NCBI GenBank assembly: GCA_903813345.2 | Contig: CAIIXF020000007.1 | Span: 18,525,564 to 18,589,563, forward strand | DNA: 64,000 nucleotides | Origin: Owenia fusiformis | Lineage: Eukaryota > Annelida > Polychaeta > Sabellida > Oweniidae | Reading direction: 5' to 3' | In this document: one piece after another, positions 1 through 10,769 of the stretch | Layout of the letters: every line of letters starts with the position of its first letter | Position numbering within the stretch: the stretch's first letter is position 1 | Program-made: the position numbers and the translations under genes | The notes under the pieces: generated by a model | The model's database searches: none | Seen by the model: the letters and a program-made list of their open reading frames with translations, nothing else | What the model was told of the DNA's origin: nothing

Positions 1-884
1 AATGTATTACTTGATGTGTTTTTTAAAATTATGTTAATTAAATATTATTTTATTAAACTGAGAGGGCAGAAACATTGAACATAATCTTTGAATGGACAAA
101 TAGTCTTGTCACAATGTACTTCAGTTGTGACATTTATTCCATCAATAATATATCATATCTGTAAGTACCTGTAGGACAAATTGATGGTATCACTATGAAT
201 TGCAAAACTGTTAATGGCATTGTGATTATTGATAAAACTAATAATGGCATTTTTTAAACTTTTTTATTCATAAAATTCATTTTACAAATACATATACATT
301 GTACACTTATAGTGGCTGTTCTAAATGTTTACAAAAGGCATTATCGGTAGAACTCTCCTTACTTTTTGTACCATTGAGATGCATGTTAAATTGACAAAGT
401 TCGAATTAGAATTTCTCAAATCGCAGGCCATTAATTTTCAAAGAATTTCAGAGAAATACAGCAAAACATCTCCCCTTCATGTCAAAAAAAATTTCAACAA
501 AAATATCTCACAAAAATCAAAAGTTCTACTCTCTTACATAATTGGAGTACCAAAACGTCATCATATTTATGTACATTGACCAATTCACCACTACCAAGGT
601 CATCCATCCGCAGAAAATAATCCCAAAGATTTTACCGTTCACTGTTATGATCACATGTTTCCCAGATATTTTGGGCATTATGCCTGCAAATTAGAGTATT
701 CTATCCAAAGACGGTGCTGTAGTATACCATTGAAGTCCCCAAACAGGTTTTTAATAGAACTACTTTCCTCATACCTTGAAATAAAAAACCGAGTAAGGAT
801 AGTACACTCATCAGCCACTTGAAGCTGCAGAATTCACTAATATAACGTGCAGAAATTAACATGTACTATTCTTCAAGAATACAC
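1..884. other. Intergenic, no gene recognised
   Basis: The stretch is AT-rich and non-repetitive at the scale I can see. An 84-codon open frame at 325-579 has no recognisable domain, is rich in Lys/Asn/Ile as random AT-rich DNA would be, and has no splice or promoter context. I see nothing else here. Confidence 0.5.
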
Positions 885-1490
885 TTGCTGGAATTACACC
901 ATGCGTTTTAGAAAGGCACCTAAGGTTTTAACCCGGTTTGAAAAATGGGTGTAATCACGATTGCGGTTTTACAAAAGCGCTTTTCCAAAACTCCTAGAAC
1001 CCTAGTCACTAAAAACGCCTTAAATCATTAGGCGCTTTTGGAGTGTAGTGTAATACCGATTGGTTTTTGTAAAATGCCTTACCCTGATTTTTACCATTTG
1101 CCCTAAACGAAGTAAGACGTTTTTCGAATGGTAAACATTTAGGATGGGCCACCGCAAAAATACAGAAAATGATGGATGGGAGCCAAAAAATGCAATAGGT
1201 CATCAAATCTTATCGCAAAATTTGAAAGTAAGTTTACATCACTGGCAAAAGTCTCAGTTACGTTTTCTCTTAGAATGCATATTATTGTAGATGAACATTG
1301 AACACATCTGCTGGATATTCTCCATATCTATGTTAAAAGTGCACGAAAGGCGTTTTAGAAACGACAGGTGTAATTCCAAAATAAAATTCTCAAGGCGCTT
1401 TAGAATTGTTGATGTAATTAAGATGGCGATTTTGTAAAGCGCTTTCCGCTAAAAGCGCTTTTAGCGTTTTTTCTGGTGTAATTCCAACAA
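885..1490. mobile_element. MITE with 17-bp terminal inverted repeats
   Basis: The left end reads TTGCTGGAATTACACCA (885-901) and the right end is its reverse complement with one mismatch (1474-1490). The interior holds many fragments of the same theme (GCGCTTTTAGCG, GTGTAATTCC, AAAGCGCTTTT) in both orientations at about 905-1050 and 1340-1480, so most of the element can fold on itself. It has no coding capacity. The superfamily is not assigned and no clean target duplication was seen. Confidence 0.7.
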
Positions 1491-1669
1491 CTGTGTTAAT
1501 ATGAATTTCATTAATTTAAGCCCCTTTAAAATCAAAATCTTGTTCAAACAAATAAGAACATGTATTGTCTATAATTGTAGTCTTTGATAAATGTGTCATT
1601 ATTAGTATCCATTATTTGTGTTTGGCACTGTTCTACTGTGTGCATAAGAAATGTCCGCAGATGCTCAAA

Positions 1670-2560
1670 GTAGAGCATAATAGTGTGCGCCAAAACTCCA
1701 GAAAATCCCATAAACTGATGTTGAGGTAGGTTACTATCAAGTGACCCATAGTCATTATAGATTGGTTCATTGACTATTCATTTTTACTTGTCTGCAGTAA
1801 AAAGGTGACACGAAAGGGCTAAACGGCTTGCCCCAAGGATCGCCCATCAAAAAGATGAGTTTGAAGAAATCATTTTTTTCAAATAATAGCAGCGAGTATA
1901 CGAAATAGGAGGAAACTTTAATATTGATATGGTTGATACTCTATTTGTGTGTGGTCATTTTTATTAAAAACAATAATGGTGAAGAATTATATATTTCTTA
2001 CCTTAAAACGCCATTTTAATGCAAAAGTCACCATTGTTAACAATAATATTCATATTTTACCTGTTCAATGTTTTTTAAGTATTACAATTACCATTATATT
2101 AGTTTTTGGCAAAGTAAATAATTATAGGGCTCACACAAGGATCAACTTTATTTACAACTTTTTCATCTCTAGTGATGTTTTGAAAAAATACTACGTTTAA
2201 CACTATTCTATGTGTTAAATACTAAACAAAATAATGATAATGTGTTTGTTTTGTTGTTTCAACTGAAAAATCACAATTCATTGCTCTTGCTCTTAGAGCG
2301 GCAGGGCATATATCAGTATGAAAAATCGTCAATACAGTTGATCCTTGTGTGACCCCTACAATAATTTACTTTGCCAAAAACTAATATAATGGTTATTCGG
2401 ATATATGAAAATCATTTGATAGGTAAAATAAGAATAATATCATTGACTTTTGAATAAAAAAGCATTTTACAGTCAGATGTACCATTTGACCATTATTGGT
2501 TTTAACCATACCCTAATGGACTATCTCTACATATTGATAACTAAATTCTGCGAAATTTGC
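1670..2560 (+). mobile_element. Foldback element, left copy
   Basis: Left arm of the large inverted repeat. The internal palindrome at 1921-2550 has roughly 250-bp arms separated by about 70 bp. No transposase is encoded. Confidence 0.65.
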
Positions 2561-2884
2561 TTTAAATTATACCGATTCAATTCAGAACTACAATAGAAGG
2601 TAACTCTTTCATGGAAAACTTCGTCAACTTGACTGAAGATTACTGAGTGCAGTCATCAATATGACCTCATATTTGGATAACCTCTCGATCTCCTCTGTTA
2701 AAATTGTATTTCAAATCAGCAAATTTTATTCAAACCATCATAAAAACAGAAATGATCGACTGTTATTTTTAAAATGTCAATTGATAAAGTGTATTGCACT
2801 ACGTGAATTTCAATGGAAAATTGATTTGACATATTAATCTAAACAAAACAATATCGGTCCATGATTTCTTTTAAGGAATTGTAT

Positions 2885-2956
2885 CTTTTAAGCTTGGTTG
2901 TTTAGTTCAGGTGGTAGAGCATCAGAATTTAGACTAGAAGGTCCCAGGTTTGGTTA
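2885..2956 (+). repeat. tRNA-derived SINE head (decayed)
   Basis: TAGTTCAGGTGGTAGAGC (about 2903-2920) is an almost perfect tRNA D-arm / RNA polymerase III A box. It is followed 30 bases later by CCCAGGTTTGGTT, a degraded TpsiC arm / B box. The anticodon stem does not pair well and no clean acceptor stem closes the cloverleaf, so I call it a tRNA-derived SINE head or tRNA pseudogene, not a functional tRNA. Confidence 0.55.
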
Positions 2957-3054
2957 GACAATTTTCCCATCCTCCCGCTATATTCTTGTTTATCTTTAAT
3001 AATACTAGCAATCTATTGTTCGAGTGGGTCACAGCAGCCCAACATGGCCGTAAA

Positions 3055-4320
3055 AATAAATCCAAATACCTAGATATTGACTTTTGACCTTGAATTGACA
3101 TTAACCCATCAGTAATAACTTTGACCTCAAGTCGCCTAATAATGGGTCACCAAGGGCTACTTCGTCCCCTGAGTGCCTTTAAAGGCCAAATACCTAGATA
3201 TACCTTATAATGTTTTTGAACCATAGGTATTGACTTTAACTCCATGTCACCTTAACATGAGTTGCAAAGGGCCACAGCAGCCCCCAGGGGCTCAAAACTC
3301 CAAATACTGAGATATTGACCTTGTAGGAATGACCTTGACCTCAGGACACATATTCATGGGTCCTCACGTGAAGCAGCATCCCCAAAACACCAAATATTTA
3401 GATAGATTTAGATCTATGACCTTGAGATGACCTTGACCCCAAACAATGACATTGACCGTAGGTCACTTTATCATTGGTGATCAAATGCTATTGTTAGTAC
3501 CTTAGTGTATATACTCGCATCTGATTGGTCAATTAGCGGTCAACATTTTTGCCTGTACCCCACCTGTGCATCATGGGATATCATATTATTGACCGCGTAT
3601 GTTACTGTACTACACTTGTGAATTATGGGGAATATTACGTCATAATGTTAACAGAAAAACATGGTAGGCGGACATTTTAATTGTAAACGTTGATGACGTG
3701 ATATTTTGACTTTACTAGACGACAAGTATAGCAAAAATACAAATAGAAACGTAAAATTAACATTAATTTACTAATGAGTACGCATTGCTGGTGTGGTTCG
3801 AAGAAAAAATTGTGAAATGAAGCCATGTCGATTGATGATTGTCGTCCATATGTGTATTATAAGTTTCTTCGGACTAACAAAACAATTGTAGACCTCTCCA
3901 TTCGGTCAACCGTAAAAATCATATACCTCGACTGTAAACCTTGAAACTACTGTTGACCTCGACCTTCGGTCTCTGTCAACAGTAGTTTCTCGGTTTACAG
4001 TCTCTGTATACAATTTTGCCGGTTGACCTCTGGAGAGGTCAACAATTGTATACTGTAGACCCACAGTAGCCAACTACCGAGAAATTACCTTGAAATCAGG
4101 TCTCCTCATCATTGGTCGCCAAATGTCACAATTGTTCTCAATTGCCTCAAAACGTCAAATTGCTAGATATTGACCTTTGACCTTTAAATTACCTTGATCC
4201 ATTCAGATCTTGACCTCAGGTCACCTTATCATTGGTTATGAAGGGTCAACTCATCGGGCAAGTGTTTTAAAAAGCCAACTAACTAAATATTGATATTTTT
4301 CCTAGAAATGACCTTGACAT
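3055..4320. repeat. Degenerate TGACCTTGACC-rich repeat array
   Basis: A loosely repeated unit of about 100-130 bp contains CCAAATACCTAGATATTGAC, TGACCTTGA and ATTGGTCACCAAGGG-like pieces. It occurs several times at 3055-3500 and again at 4085-4320. The two blocks are separated by an unrelated 0.58 kb insertion that ends in a hairpin. TGACCTTGA also matches the extended nuclear-receptor half-site, but the repetition is explained by the repeat family. Confidence 0.6.
3883..4048. repeat. Hairpin, about 75-bp arms
   Basis: Both ends are CAATTG. The left arm (GACCTCTCC, GGTCAACCG, ACTGTAAACC, AAACTACTGTTGAC in order) is mirrored on the right with few mismatches. It lies at the distal part of the insertion that splits the TGACCT repeat array, so it is probably one end of, or a small foldback element within, that insertion. 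Confidence 0.75.
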
Positions 4321-4734
4321 TTCTAGAATTCACATTTTATGAACAAAAATGAAACATACAAAGTTGAAAACTGACCTTTTGGAAATAAAATTGCTGCATA
4401 TGTTTCAAAATGTAGGTATGAGTGCAGGAGCTGCTACAGGTATCACTCTGACATACATCCGTGAACAAATCAAACTTGATGTGATGCAAATCGGCATCTT
4501 TTAATTTGACGTCCAAGCAGAATGTTGGACAAAATGGCTAATTGTTAGATAAACCATCAACACTGGAATTGTCATTTGTCATTGCATTTATAAAGTAATT
4601 CCTGCCTCATCACTGTTACACCTATTACAACAAGACGTTGCCTCGTCTAGATCACTGTCTGCTAGCTAAAAATATCAAATTCACTGCTTGCTTTATCACA
4701 ATAAACTTTTGTTACAAATAAGTACAGTAAAACA

Positions 4735-5615
4735 TGCAAATAGAAGGCCCATTTGATATTAATATGTAAAGATAGTCCACTTTGGTGTGGTAATTTTACT
4801 GCAACAACTATAATGCCTTTTTATTCAAAAGTCAATCATTTTATTACTATCTTACCTATGAAATGATTTTTATATATCCGAATAATCGTTATATTAGTTT
4901 TAGGCAAAGTAAATTATTGTAGGGGTCACACAAGAATCAACTGTATTGATGATTTTTCATACTGGTATATGCCCTGCCGCTCTAAGAGCAAGAGCAATGA
5001 ATTGTGATTTTTCAGTTGAAAGAACAAAACAAATACATTATCATTATTTTGTTTAATATTTAACACATAGAATTGTGTTAAACGTAGTATTTTTACAAAA
5101 CATCACTAGATATGAAAAGTTGTAAATAAAGTTGATCCTTGTGTGAGCCCTATAATTATTTACTTTGCCAAAAACTAATATAATAGTAAATGTAATACTT
5201 ATAAAACATTGAATAGGTAAAATAGGAATATTATTATTAACAAAGGTGACTTTTGCATTAAAATGGCGTTTTAAGGTCAGAAATATATAATTCTTCACCG
5301 TTATTGTTTTTAATAAAAAAGACCACACCTAAATGGACTATCATACATATCAATATCAAATTTGCCTCCTATTTTATATCCTCGCTGCTATTATTTGAAA
5401 AAAATGATTTTTTTCAAACTCATCTTTTTGACGGTTGCACCTTGGGGCAAGCCGTTTAGCCCTTTCGTGTCACCTTTTTGACTGCAGACAAGTGAAAACG
5501 AATAGTCGATGAACCAAACTATAATGCCTTTGGGCCGCTTCTTAGTAATCTACCTCAACATCGGTTTAGACTAACTAAGCCACTTTGGAAGCGATTTGGC
5601 GCATACTATAATATG
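4735..5615 (-). mobile_element. Foldback element, right copy (inverted)
   Basis: Right arm of the same inverted repeat. It carries the same nested hairpin, with point differences and small indels relative to the left arm. That argues for an old duplication or two insertions rather than an assembly echo. Confidence 0.65.
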
Positions 5616-5857
5616 AGATAAAGATAACAAGTACAATTTGTTGTTTGTTTAATTCCAAAGGGTGATTAATTGTTTAGAAAGACATCTTTGGTATTAAGGT
5701 TAAACATGTTGTAAAACAAGCAATCTTTCTAAAGCAGCTTTGCACATCCTTTTGAATTCCTCTGTTGTAGTTTCTTCCTCATCAGACAAGTCATCCTCGG
5801 TGAAGGAAATGATCACCCAAAATTGGTGGAAATTCTGAAATATCTCCAGTTTATGTC

Positions 5858-6738
5858 TTATTATCCCAACGAACGAAGTTCGGTAGGGATATAGTGAAGC
5901 CCTCCGTCAGTCAGTCCGTCCGTCAGTCCGTCCGTCCGTCCGTCCGTCCGTCTGTCCGTCCGGAAGATAACTCAAATACTAGTAGACGGATTTTCTTCAT
6001 ATTTAGTGGAAAGATGTGTATTGGTGAATAGTTTTACGCAAAAAAATCTTTTTCAAGATGGCCGCCACTTTAAAAATGACGGGACTTTTTCGCAAAAATC
6101 ATAAATTTTTCATTCTAAACCAAAGTAATTAATATTATTGTTTGAAATTTTGGTAGTATATTCACAACATTTATCTATTTCACATATTTTCCGTGTTTTT
6201 CATCCTGACCCCCAGGGGCCCTGTATTGGGGGTCAGGAAAACAGAGATTTTCGCTAACTTTTAGATCTTTCTGAAGTATAGCTTTATTATACTCAAATGA
6301 AAGGCAATTAAGAGTAGATTGCAAATATTGTATCTTTTTTCTGATTCGAGCCTCGTAAAATTCAAAATGGCCGTCTAATGTATGATTATGCAATAATTTT
6401 TCGATCCCTTCAAAGTATGGCTATATTATACTCATATTGAAGGAATTTTGGAGTAGATCACAATTATGGTATTATTTTTCAGATTTGTACCTCAGAAAAT
6501 TCAAAATGGCTGCTTTGCAGGAATTCGCAATTCTAAAATCTAATTTTTTCAATTTTAACCAAAGTAATGAGTATAATTGATTGGAATTCAGTAATTGATA
6601 TTTTGTTCGTTGGGATTTGCTACTCCGCGGAATTTGCCGTTATCTAGTTGTCTGCAAATCAATGGTAGAGTAGATGGTATATACAGATTCATAACGTTCG
6701 TTGGGATTTACTACTCCTTAGAGTTGCCAATTTCTAGT
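5858..6738 (+). mobile_element. Dispersed repeat, 'ATCCCAACGAACGAAG' family, with TCCG microsatellite
   Basis: It begins TTATCCCAACGAACGAAGTT, followed by GTAGGGATATAGTGAAGCCC and a (TCCG/TCAG)n stretch at about 5901-5965. It ends in TTCGTTGGGATTTGCTACTC at about 6606, and a second copy of that terminus follows at 6697-6738. Start and end motifs are partly inverted (ATCCCAACGAAC / GTTCGTTGGGAT). The middle contains imperfect internal repeats of 'TTCAAAATGGC(C/T)G'. Other copies lie at 16211-16779 and 22205-23315, with fragments at about 15770, 17541, 20811 and 63448 (reversed). No coding region. Confidence 0.75.
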
Positions 6739-6832
6739 AATAAATGGCATAGGTGTTCATGATAAACTATTTGTGGTGTAACTATTAATGATACTACTAA
6801 TTTATGGATAGTATGACTCGGCTTTCTCATAT

Positions 6833-7909
6833 TCAGCTCACATTTAACTTTTTCAAAGTTGCATGAAACTTTTGCTTCACATAGTAGTATATTTCATAAT
6901 TTTCTTTTAACCTCATCTTCACATATTCAATTATCATCTTTGATGATGGCCTTTTCTTTTTTGACTCGGCTATTTGGTTCACTCTTGTTGAAGCATTGAA
7001 ATGTCCAATTCCTTCAAAGAAGGATGGTAGTATTCGCTCCATTGCCTTCAGTGTAAATGCATATTCCTCAGTAAGTCCAACTAGCATGTGATACTTATCA
7101 ATGTTGTGTTTGGCCTTTTGAAGTCCATATGTCATATTGGTAGAACAGATTGCTTCATGGCCACAGAACCATACAACATATCGTTTGGCGATTGGACCAA
7201 TAAAACACCAATCATCTACATCTTGAATAATGTTTATGTTTATTCTAATGCATTCTTCAAAGGTTGGATTGTTATGGCTTTTGTAATATTCAGCTCGTTT
7301 AATCATTGGCTTTCTTTTTCCATATGCAAAGTAATATGCTGATAACACATTCTCAAAAGGTTCTCTGATAATGTTGAAGTAAATTGGCTGTTTCAATCCA
7401 AAGTTCTCGAAATTTACGAAATGAATATGGCGGTCCGTCACACATTTTCTTGACTCACAATCCCTAAAAGATTCCACAAAATTAAGGATGTCATTGGTGT
7501 CATTAAGTTGTTTCTGATCATATATATATGAATGCATCATTTTAAACTTGCCATAACTGAGTTTCTTCAGGAAGGTCATCATTGTTGAAGAACCACATTT
7601 AGGCATTCTGTTGTATATCACTATATTCTGATTTGCTTTCTCATATATGGTAAATGGCAATATATCGATAGGATCTTGCTTTGTTTTGAGTTTCATTTTA
7701 TCTGTAGAATCTTTCACAGATTCTTCTGTCTTGTTAGCATTTTCTGATTCATCAATTTGTTTATGCTGTATGGTAAATCTTTTTAAGTTAGCCATCCAGG
7801 AATTGCTGTTCATTTGTATTGATGACCTTGCATTCAAAACAAAATATGTACACATACATCCAATTAACAGTCCAAGCAGAAGTCCACATTTTGTTTTAGT
7901 TATATGCAT
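6833..7909 (-). CDS. Heparan-sulfate/uronyl 2-O-sulfotransferase-like, intronless
   Basis: One uninterrupted 358-codon frame. Residues 8-25 form a hydrophobic signal anchor, giving a type II Golgi membrane protein. A Lys/Glu-rich stem (about 41-80) precedes the catalytic domain (about 85-358). The PAPS 5'-phosphosulfate loop is YNRMPKCGSS (99-108) and the 3'-phosphate motif is IIREPFENVLSAYYF (180-194). Family hallmarks follow: HIHFVNF (161-167, with the likely catalytic His), FEEC (217-220), WFCGHEAIC (247-255) and LVGLTEEY (276-283). Length matches HS2ST/uronyl 2-sulfotransferases (about 350-400 aa). These enzymes transfer sulfate from PAPS to the 2-O position of uronic acid in glycosaminoglycans. 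The substrate (heparan versus dermatan/chondroitin) cannot be told from sequence. The Met at 7909 is chosen because it directly precedes the membrane anchor. The single-exon form suggests a retrocopy or an intron-poor subfamily. It lies opposite to DNAJC13 and may be inside one of its introns. Confidence 0.88.
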   Translation of the reverse strand: MHITKTKCGLLLGLLIGCMCTYFVLNARSSIQMNSNSWMANLKRFTIQHKQIDESENANKTEESVKDSTDKMKLKTKQDPIDILPFTIYEKANQNIVIYNRMPKCGSSTMMTFLKKLSYGKFKMMHSYIYDQKQLNDTNDILNFVESFRDCESRKCVTDRHIHFVNFENFGLKQPIYFNIIREPFENVLSAYYFAYGKRKPMIKRAEYYKSHNNPTFEECIRININIIQDVDDWCFIGPIAKRYVVWFCGHEAICSTNMTYGLQKAKHNIDKYHMLVGLTEEYAFTLKAMERILPSFFEGIGHFNASTRVNQIAESKKKRPSSKMIIEYVKMRLKENYEIYYYVKQKFHATLKKLNVS

Positions 7910-8009
7910 TTTATTGGTTCACTGTGAAAACCTATCCCGTAAGTTCCACTATAATAAGTGTCATTGATTTGAATTTTCTGCATAGAACATTGAGCTATTT
8001 AATGTTTTG

Positions 8010-8396
8010 TTATACACACACACACACAGAAATTGGCATAAATAAACTTATTGAACTTTTGAATGAACCAAATAAGTCCTTACACTGCTTTTCTTTACCC
8101 TATTCAAAACTACTAGTACACAACGCTTTTCAGAACTATGTCCATTTTGCTATGTATTTTCAATAGACACAAAATTCTCTTTTTATTATTTTTTTTACAA
8201 AAATGAATTCAAATCTCATAATATAATCAATCCTAGTCACATGATGTAATTCAAACAATTTGATTGTTTAAGATGGTCAATAGGACAAAGTTAAATTGTA
8301 TTTTTAAAATTTTTATGGAGTAATGACAATTTGACAATTACTGTAGTCTGTAAGGTAGACTATTGACATGATTGAGAGGAGATAAAGTTAAGGGAT
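8010..8396. other. Upstream flank of the sulfotransferase; CA microsatellite
   Basis: A short (CA)n run sits at about 8013-8027. It is followed by AT-rich DNA in which I see no exon, no convincing TATA element and no repeat family. Confidence 0.4.
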
Positions 8397-8707
8397 ATCA
8401 CAGGAAGAAAGAGGTTGATTTAAATTCAGGGGAAATCTGCGAAAATCTCAATGTTTTTGCAATAAATTAAGCAACGATGGTCTATGCAACCTGTAATAAA
8501 TCCCATTATCACAGGAAAAAAGAGGATGATTTATTTAAATTCAGGGGAAATCTGCGAAAATCTCAATGTTTTTGCAATAAATTAAGCAACGATGGTCTAT
8601 GCAACCTGTAATAAATCCCATTATCACAGGAAGAAAGAGGATGATTTATTTAAATTCAGGGGAAATATGCAAAAATGATGGTCTACGCAACCTGTAATAA
8701 ATCCCAT
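8397..8707. repeat. Three-copy tandem repeat, about 111-115 bp unit
   Basis: Units start with ATCACAGGAA at 8397, 8508 and 8623. Copies 1 and 2 are nearly identical (TTCAGGGGAAATCTGCGAAA, then AAGCAACGATGGTCTA and CCTGTAATAAATCCCATT). The third has lost about 40 bases in the middle. No coding potential. Confidence 0.85.
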
Positions 8708-9872
8708 TTTACCGATCACCGGCATGATTTAGAATCTACATCATCTATGATTTTTTGCAGTAATAGTCTAGAAGAAAGCCAGGGGGGGTTGTTTTGGAGT
8801 ATATACAATGTTTTATTGCAAAATATGTTGGTCTGATGTGTTCTGATGAAGATTAGACAAATATGCAGTAATGTTACCTTGAGCAATTTTTTCTGACGGC
8901 AATATTCCATAAGGAGGGATTTTAAGAATCTAGTTTTAAGAACTTGTACTTATATATACTTGCTTTTACATGGTTCTAGTGATTTCATGTCATATTTACA
9001 TGATTAGCTTTGAACTGAACCGAGAAACTGATAAAAATTAATGCCGTGATTAAGTGCTGAGTCAGCGGTAATAGTTATTTTTCTCATTTCAATTGATTTT
9101 ACATATCTAATCAATTTACAACCATATATTTGGACTTGGATGGTCAAAACTTAATGTTTCAAAGAACAAGGTTACTCTTTTAACTAAGATGTCAACTTTA
9201 TTCGAAATATAATATGCTGATGTCAGCAAAATACTTCATCAAATTAGTAAAGCAGTCAGTTTCACACCAGGTGGCTGATTCGGGGGAAATAACATGGCAG
9301 GGTATTACAAAATTCCTTTAAACTTGAATATTCATCAGTTTTAGTGGTTCGCTCTTCACATTACCCTTATGTATGTGATAGTCATACAAATTAAAATATG
9401 TCCAGTAAGAGAAAATATTATCTGCCCAACACAAGAAAAGATATTTCACTTTTTGTGGTTTTACAATATGGGGTCTATTGGGAATCTCCCCGACCTAGAA
9501 GTCACATTTTCTCAGAAAAATAAATTTTCATAATTGATAAACTCTTTGCAAAACCACATTTCTAGATGTAATTTTACATGTAGATTCCAAATATGACATC
9601 AGTTTGACTGAATTGACTTTTATTGACGTAAATCAAGATTATTTCTACTCGCATATAGGATATTGGCCCTAGAAGCTCTAAGGGGGGGGGGGGGTTGTAC
9701 AAAAGGCCCTCACAGTTAAGGTTTTCTCTAAAACCTTCTAAAGGCATCAGTTAGAATCTTCAATTCCTCAGTAGCTTGAGCTAGAGATACAACAAATGTA
9801 TTACGAAAAAATCAGCAGAATTGTATGTAGGGTAATTAATTTATTATGACAAAATCTTATTATATAAACTGA
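8708..9872. other. Intergenic; G13 run
   Basis: No gene recognised. A run of 13 G at 9682-9694 is the only notable feature. Confidence 0.5.
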
Positions 9873-10061
9873 GAATCACTAATTCACGTTCAAACCAGAC
9901 AAATATACAATCTTAGATCTAGTACGTTCAGAACAAACATGGGAAAATACCCTATAAAGAAGACAGGGTCAAACCTGTGGAACACTTTACCTCATAAAAT
10001 TACTAATTCTAATACTCTTTCCACCTTCAAAAAATTAAGATTACACTTGCTCAACAATTAA
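9873..10061 (+). pseudogene. 3' remnant of a non-LTR retrotransposon ORF2
   Basis: Reading frame 9873-10061 ends in a stop and gives a peptide with TRQIYNLR, FRTNMGKY, GSNLWNTLPHKI and LSTFKKLRLHLL in order. That is the typical extreme C-terminus of CR1/Jockey-like reverse-transcriptase ORF2 proteins (R..Y.LR, G..LWN.LP..I, STFKK.L...LL). A TGA immediately upstream ends the frame, and no RT core is found in the preceding sequence. It is therefore a 5'-truncated dead copy, the usual fate of such elements. About 63 codons remain. Confidence 0.75.
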
Positions 10062-10769
10062 CATCATTACTTTAAGAAAGAATCAATGAAGCGAGCAGCC
10101 TTACAAAAAATTGTTTCAATTTTCGAATATTTCTGGCTTATGTCATTCCTTTTCATGTCTATGAGGGTTGTCCCAGAAGTAATGCACTATATGCTCTAAC
10201 TTTCTTTAATATTCTTCAATTCAGCTGAAATTTTGTGTATATTACAATTGAAGTTTTATCTATTATATCCTGAATTTTCAGCATCATTATTAAGTCTTAA
10301 TATGGTTGCTATAGCAACATGTGGGTAGGGGTGGGTGGGGCAGGTACCAATTTCTCTTATGAAAATTTCCAAAGTGTTATTTTATAAATATTTCTTTCTT
10401 TTAAATGATCAAAATGTTTGGAAAATTGTTAAATTTATTCAGCATGATGTTTACTAAGTACAAATTATGACATTCAGCACTGTGATGTCATAATATTACA
10501 GTTCAATAGTCACAAATTAAAATACAGTCACAGTCAAGAAATTGCAAAAATGGCAGCAATTCTCACCTGATAACAGAAGGCCTTGCGTTTGGTGGCCTAA
10601 TTTCATACTTCACTTGGACTCACAGCCACACAAAACTTATGCTACCATGAAGAAAGTATACAAAAATTCTCAAAAGTTCATGAATTAAATTAGGTAAGAT
10701 TTAGCCCATCATGAGAAATCATGGCCTTCATATTTCTTGTTGAAGGCAGAAATATGTGATGAGTATCAG
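10062..10769. other. Intergenic with a transposon-terminus-like motif
   Basis: GAGGGTTGTCCCAGAAGTAATG at about 10163 resembles the terminal sequence at 42473 (CAGGGTGTCCCAGAAGTAATG). It is probably an orphan end of the same DNA transposon family. No gene seen. Confidence 0.45.

Larger units (their letters stand above)
1670..5615. repeat. 4 kb inverted repeat, about 0.9 kb arms around a 2.2 kb centre
   Basis: Bases 1670-2560 and 4735-5615 are diverged inverted copies. Shared blocks include the stretch around CGAAAGGGCTAAACGGCTTG (left 1811; reversed on the right at about 5450) and the outer motif GCGCCAAA (1688 and 5598). Each arm is itself a hairpin: in the left arm 1921-2220 pairs with 2290-2550, with GGCTCACACAAGGATCAACT facing AGTTGATCCTTGTGTGACCC. 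The 80-90 codon open frames in the two arms (1949-2200 plus, 5053-5328 minus) are the same repeat sequence and not a gene. The centre holds a SINE head, a TGACCT-rich repeat array and another hairpin. Best read as two inverted insertions of one foldback element. Confidence 0.8.

Noticed and set aside
1949-5328. Two similar 83-91 codon frames in opposite orientation
   Set aside because: They are the same inverted repeat sequence, not paralogous genes. There are no domains and composition follows AT-rich DNA.
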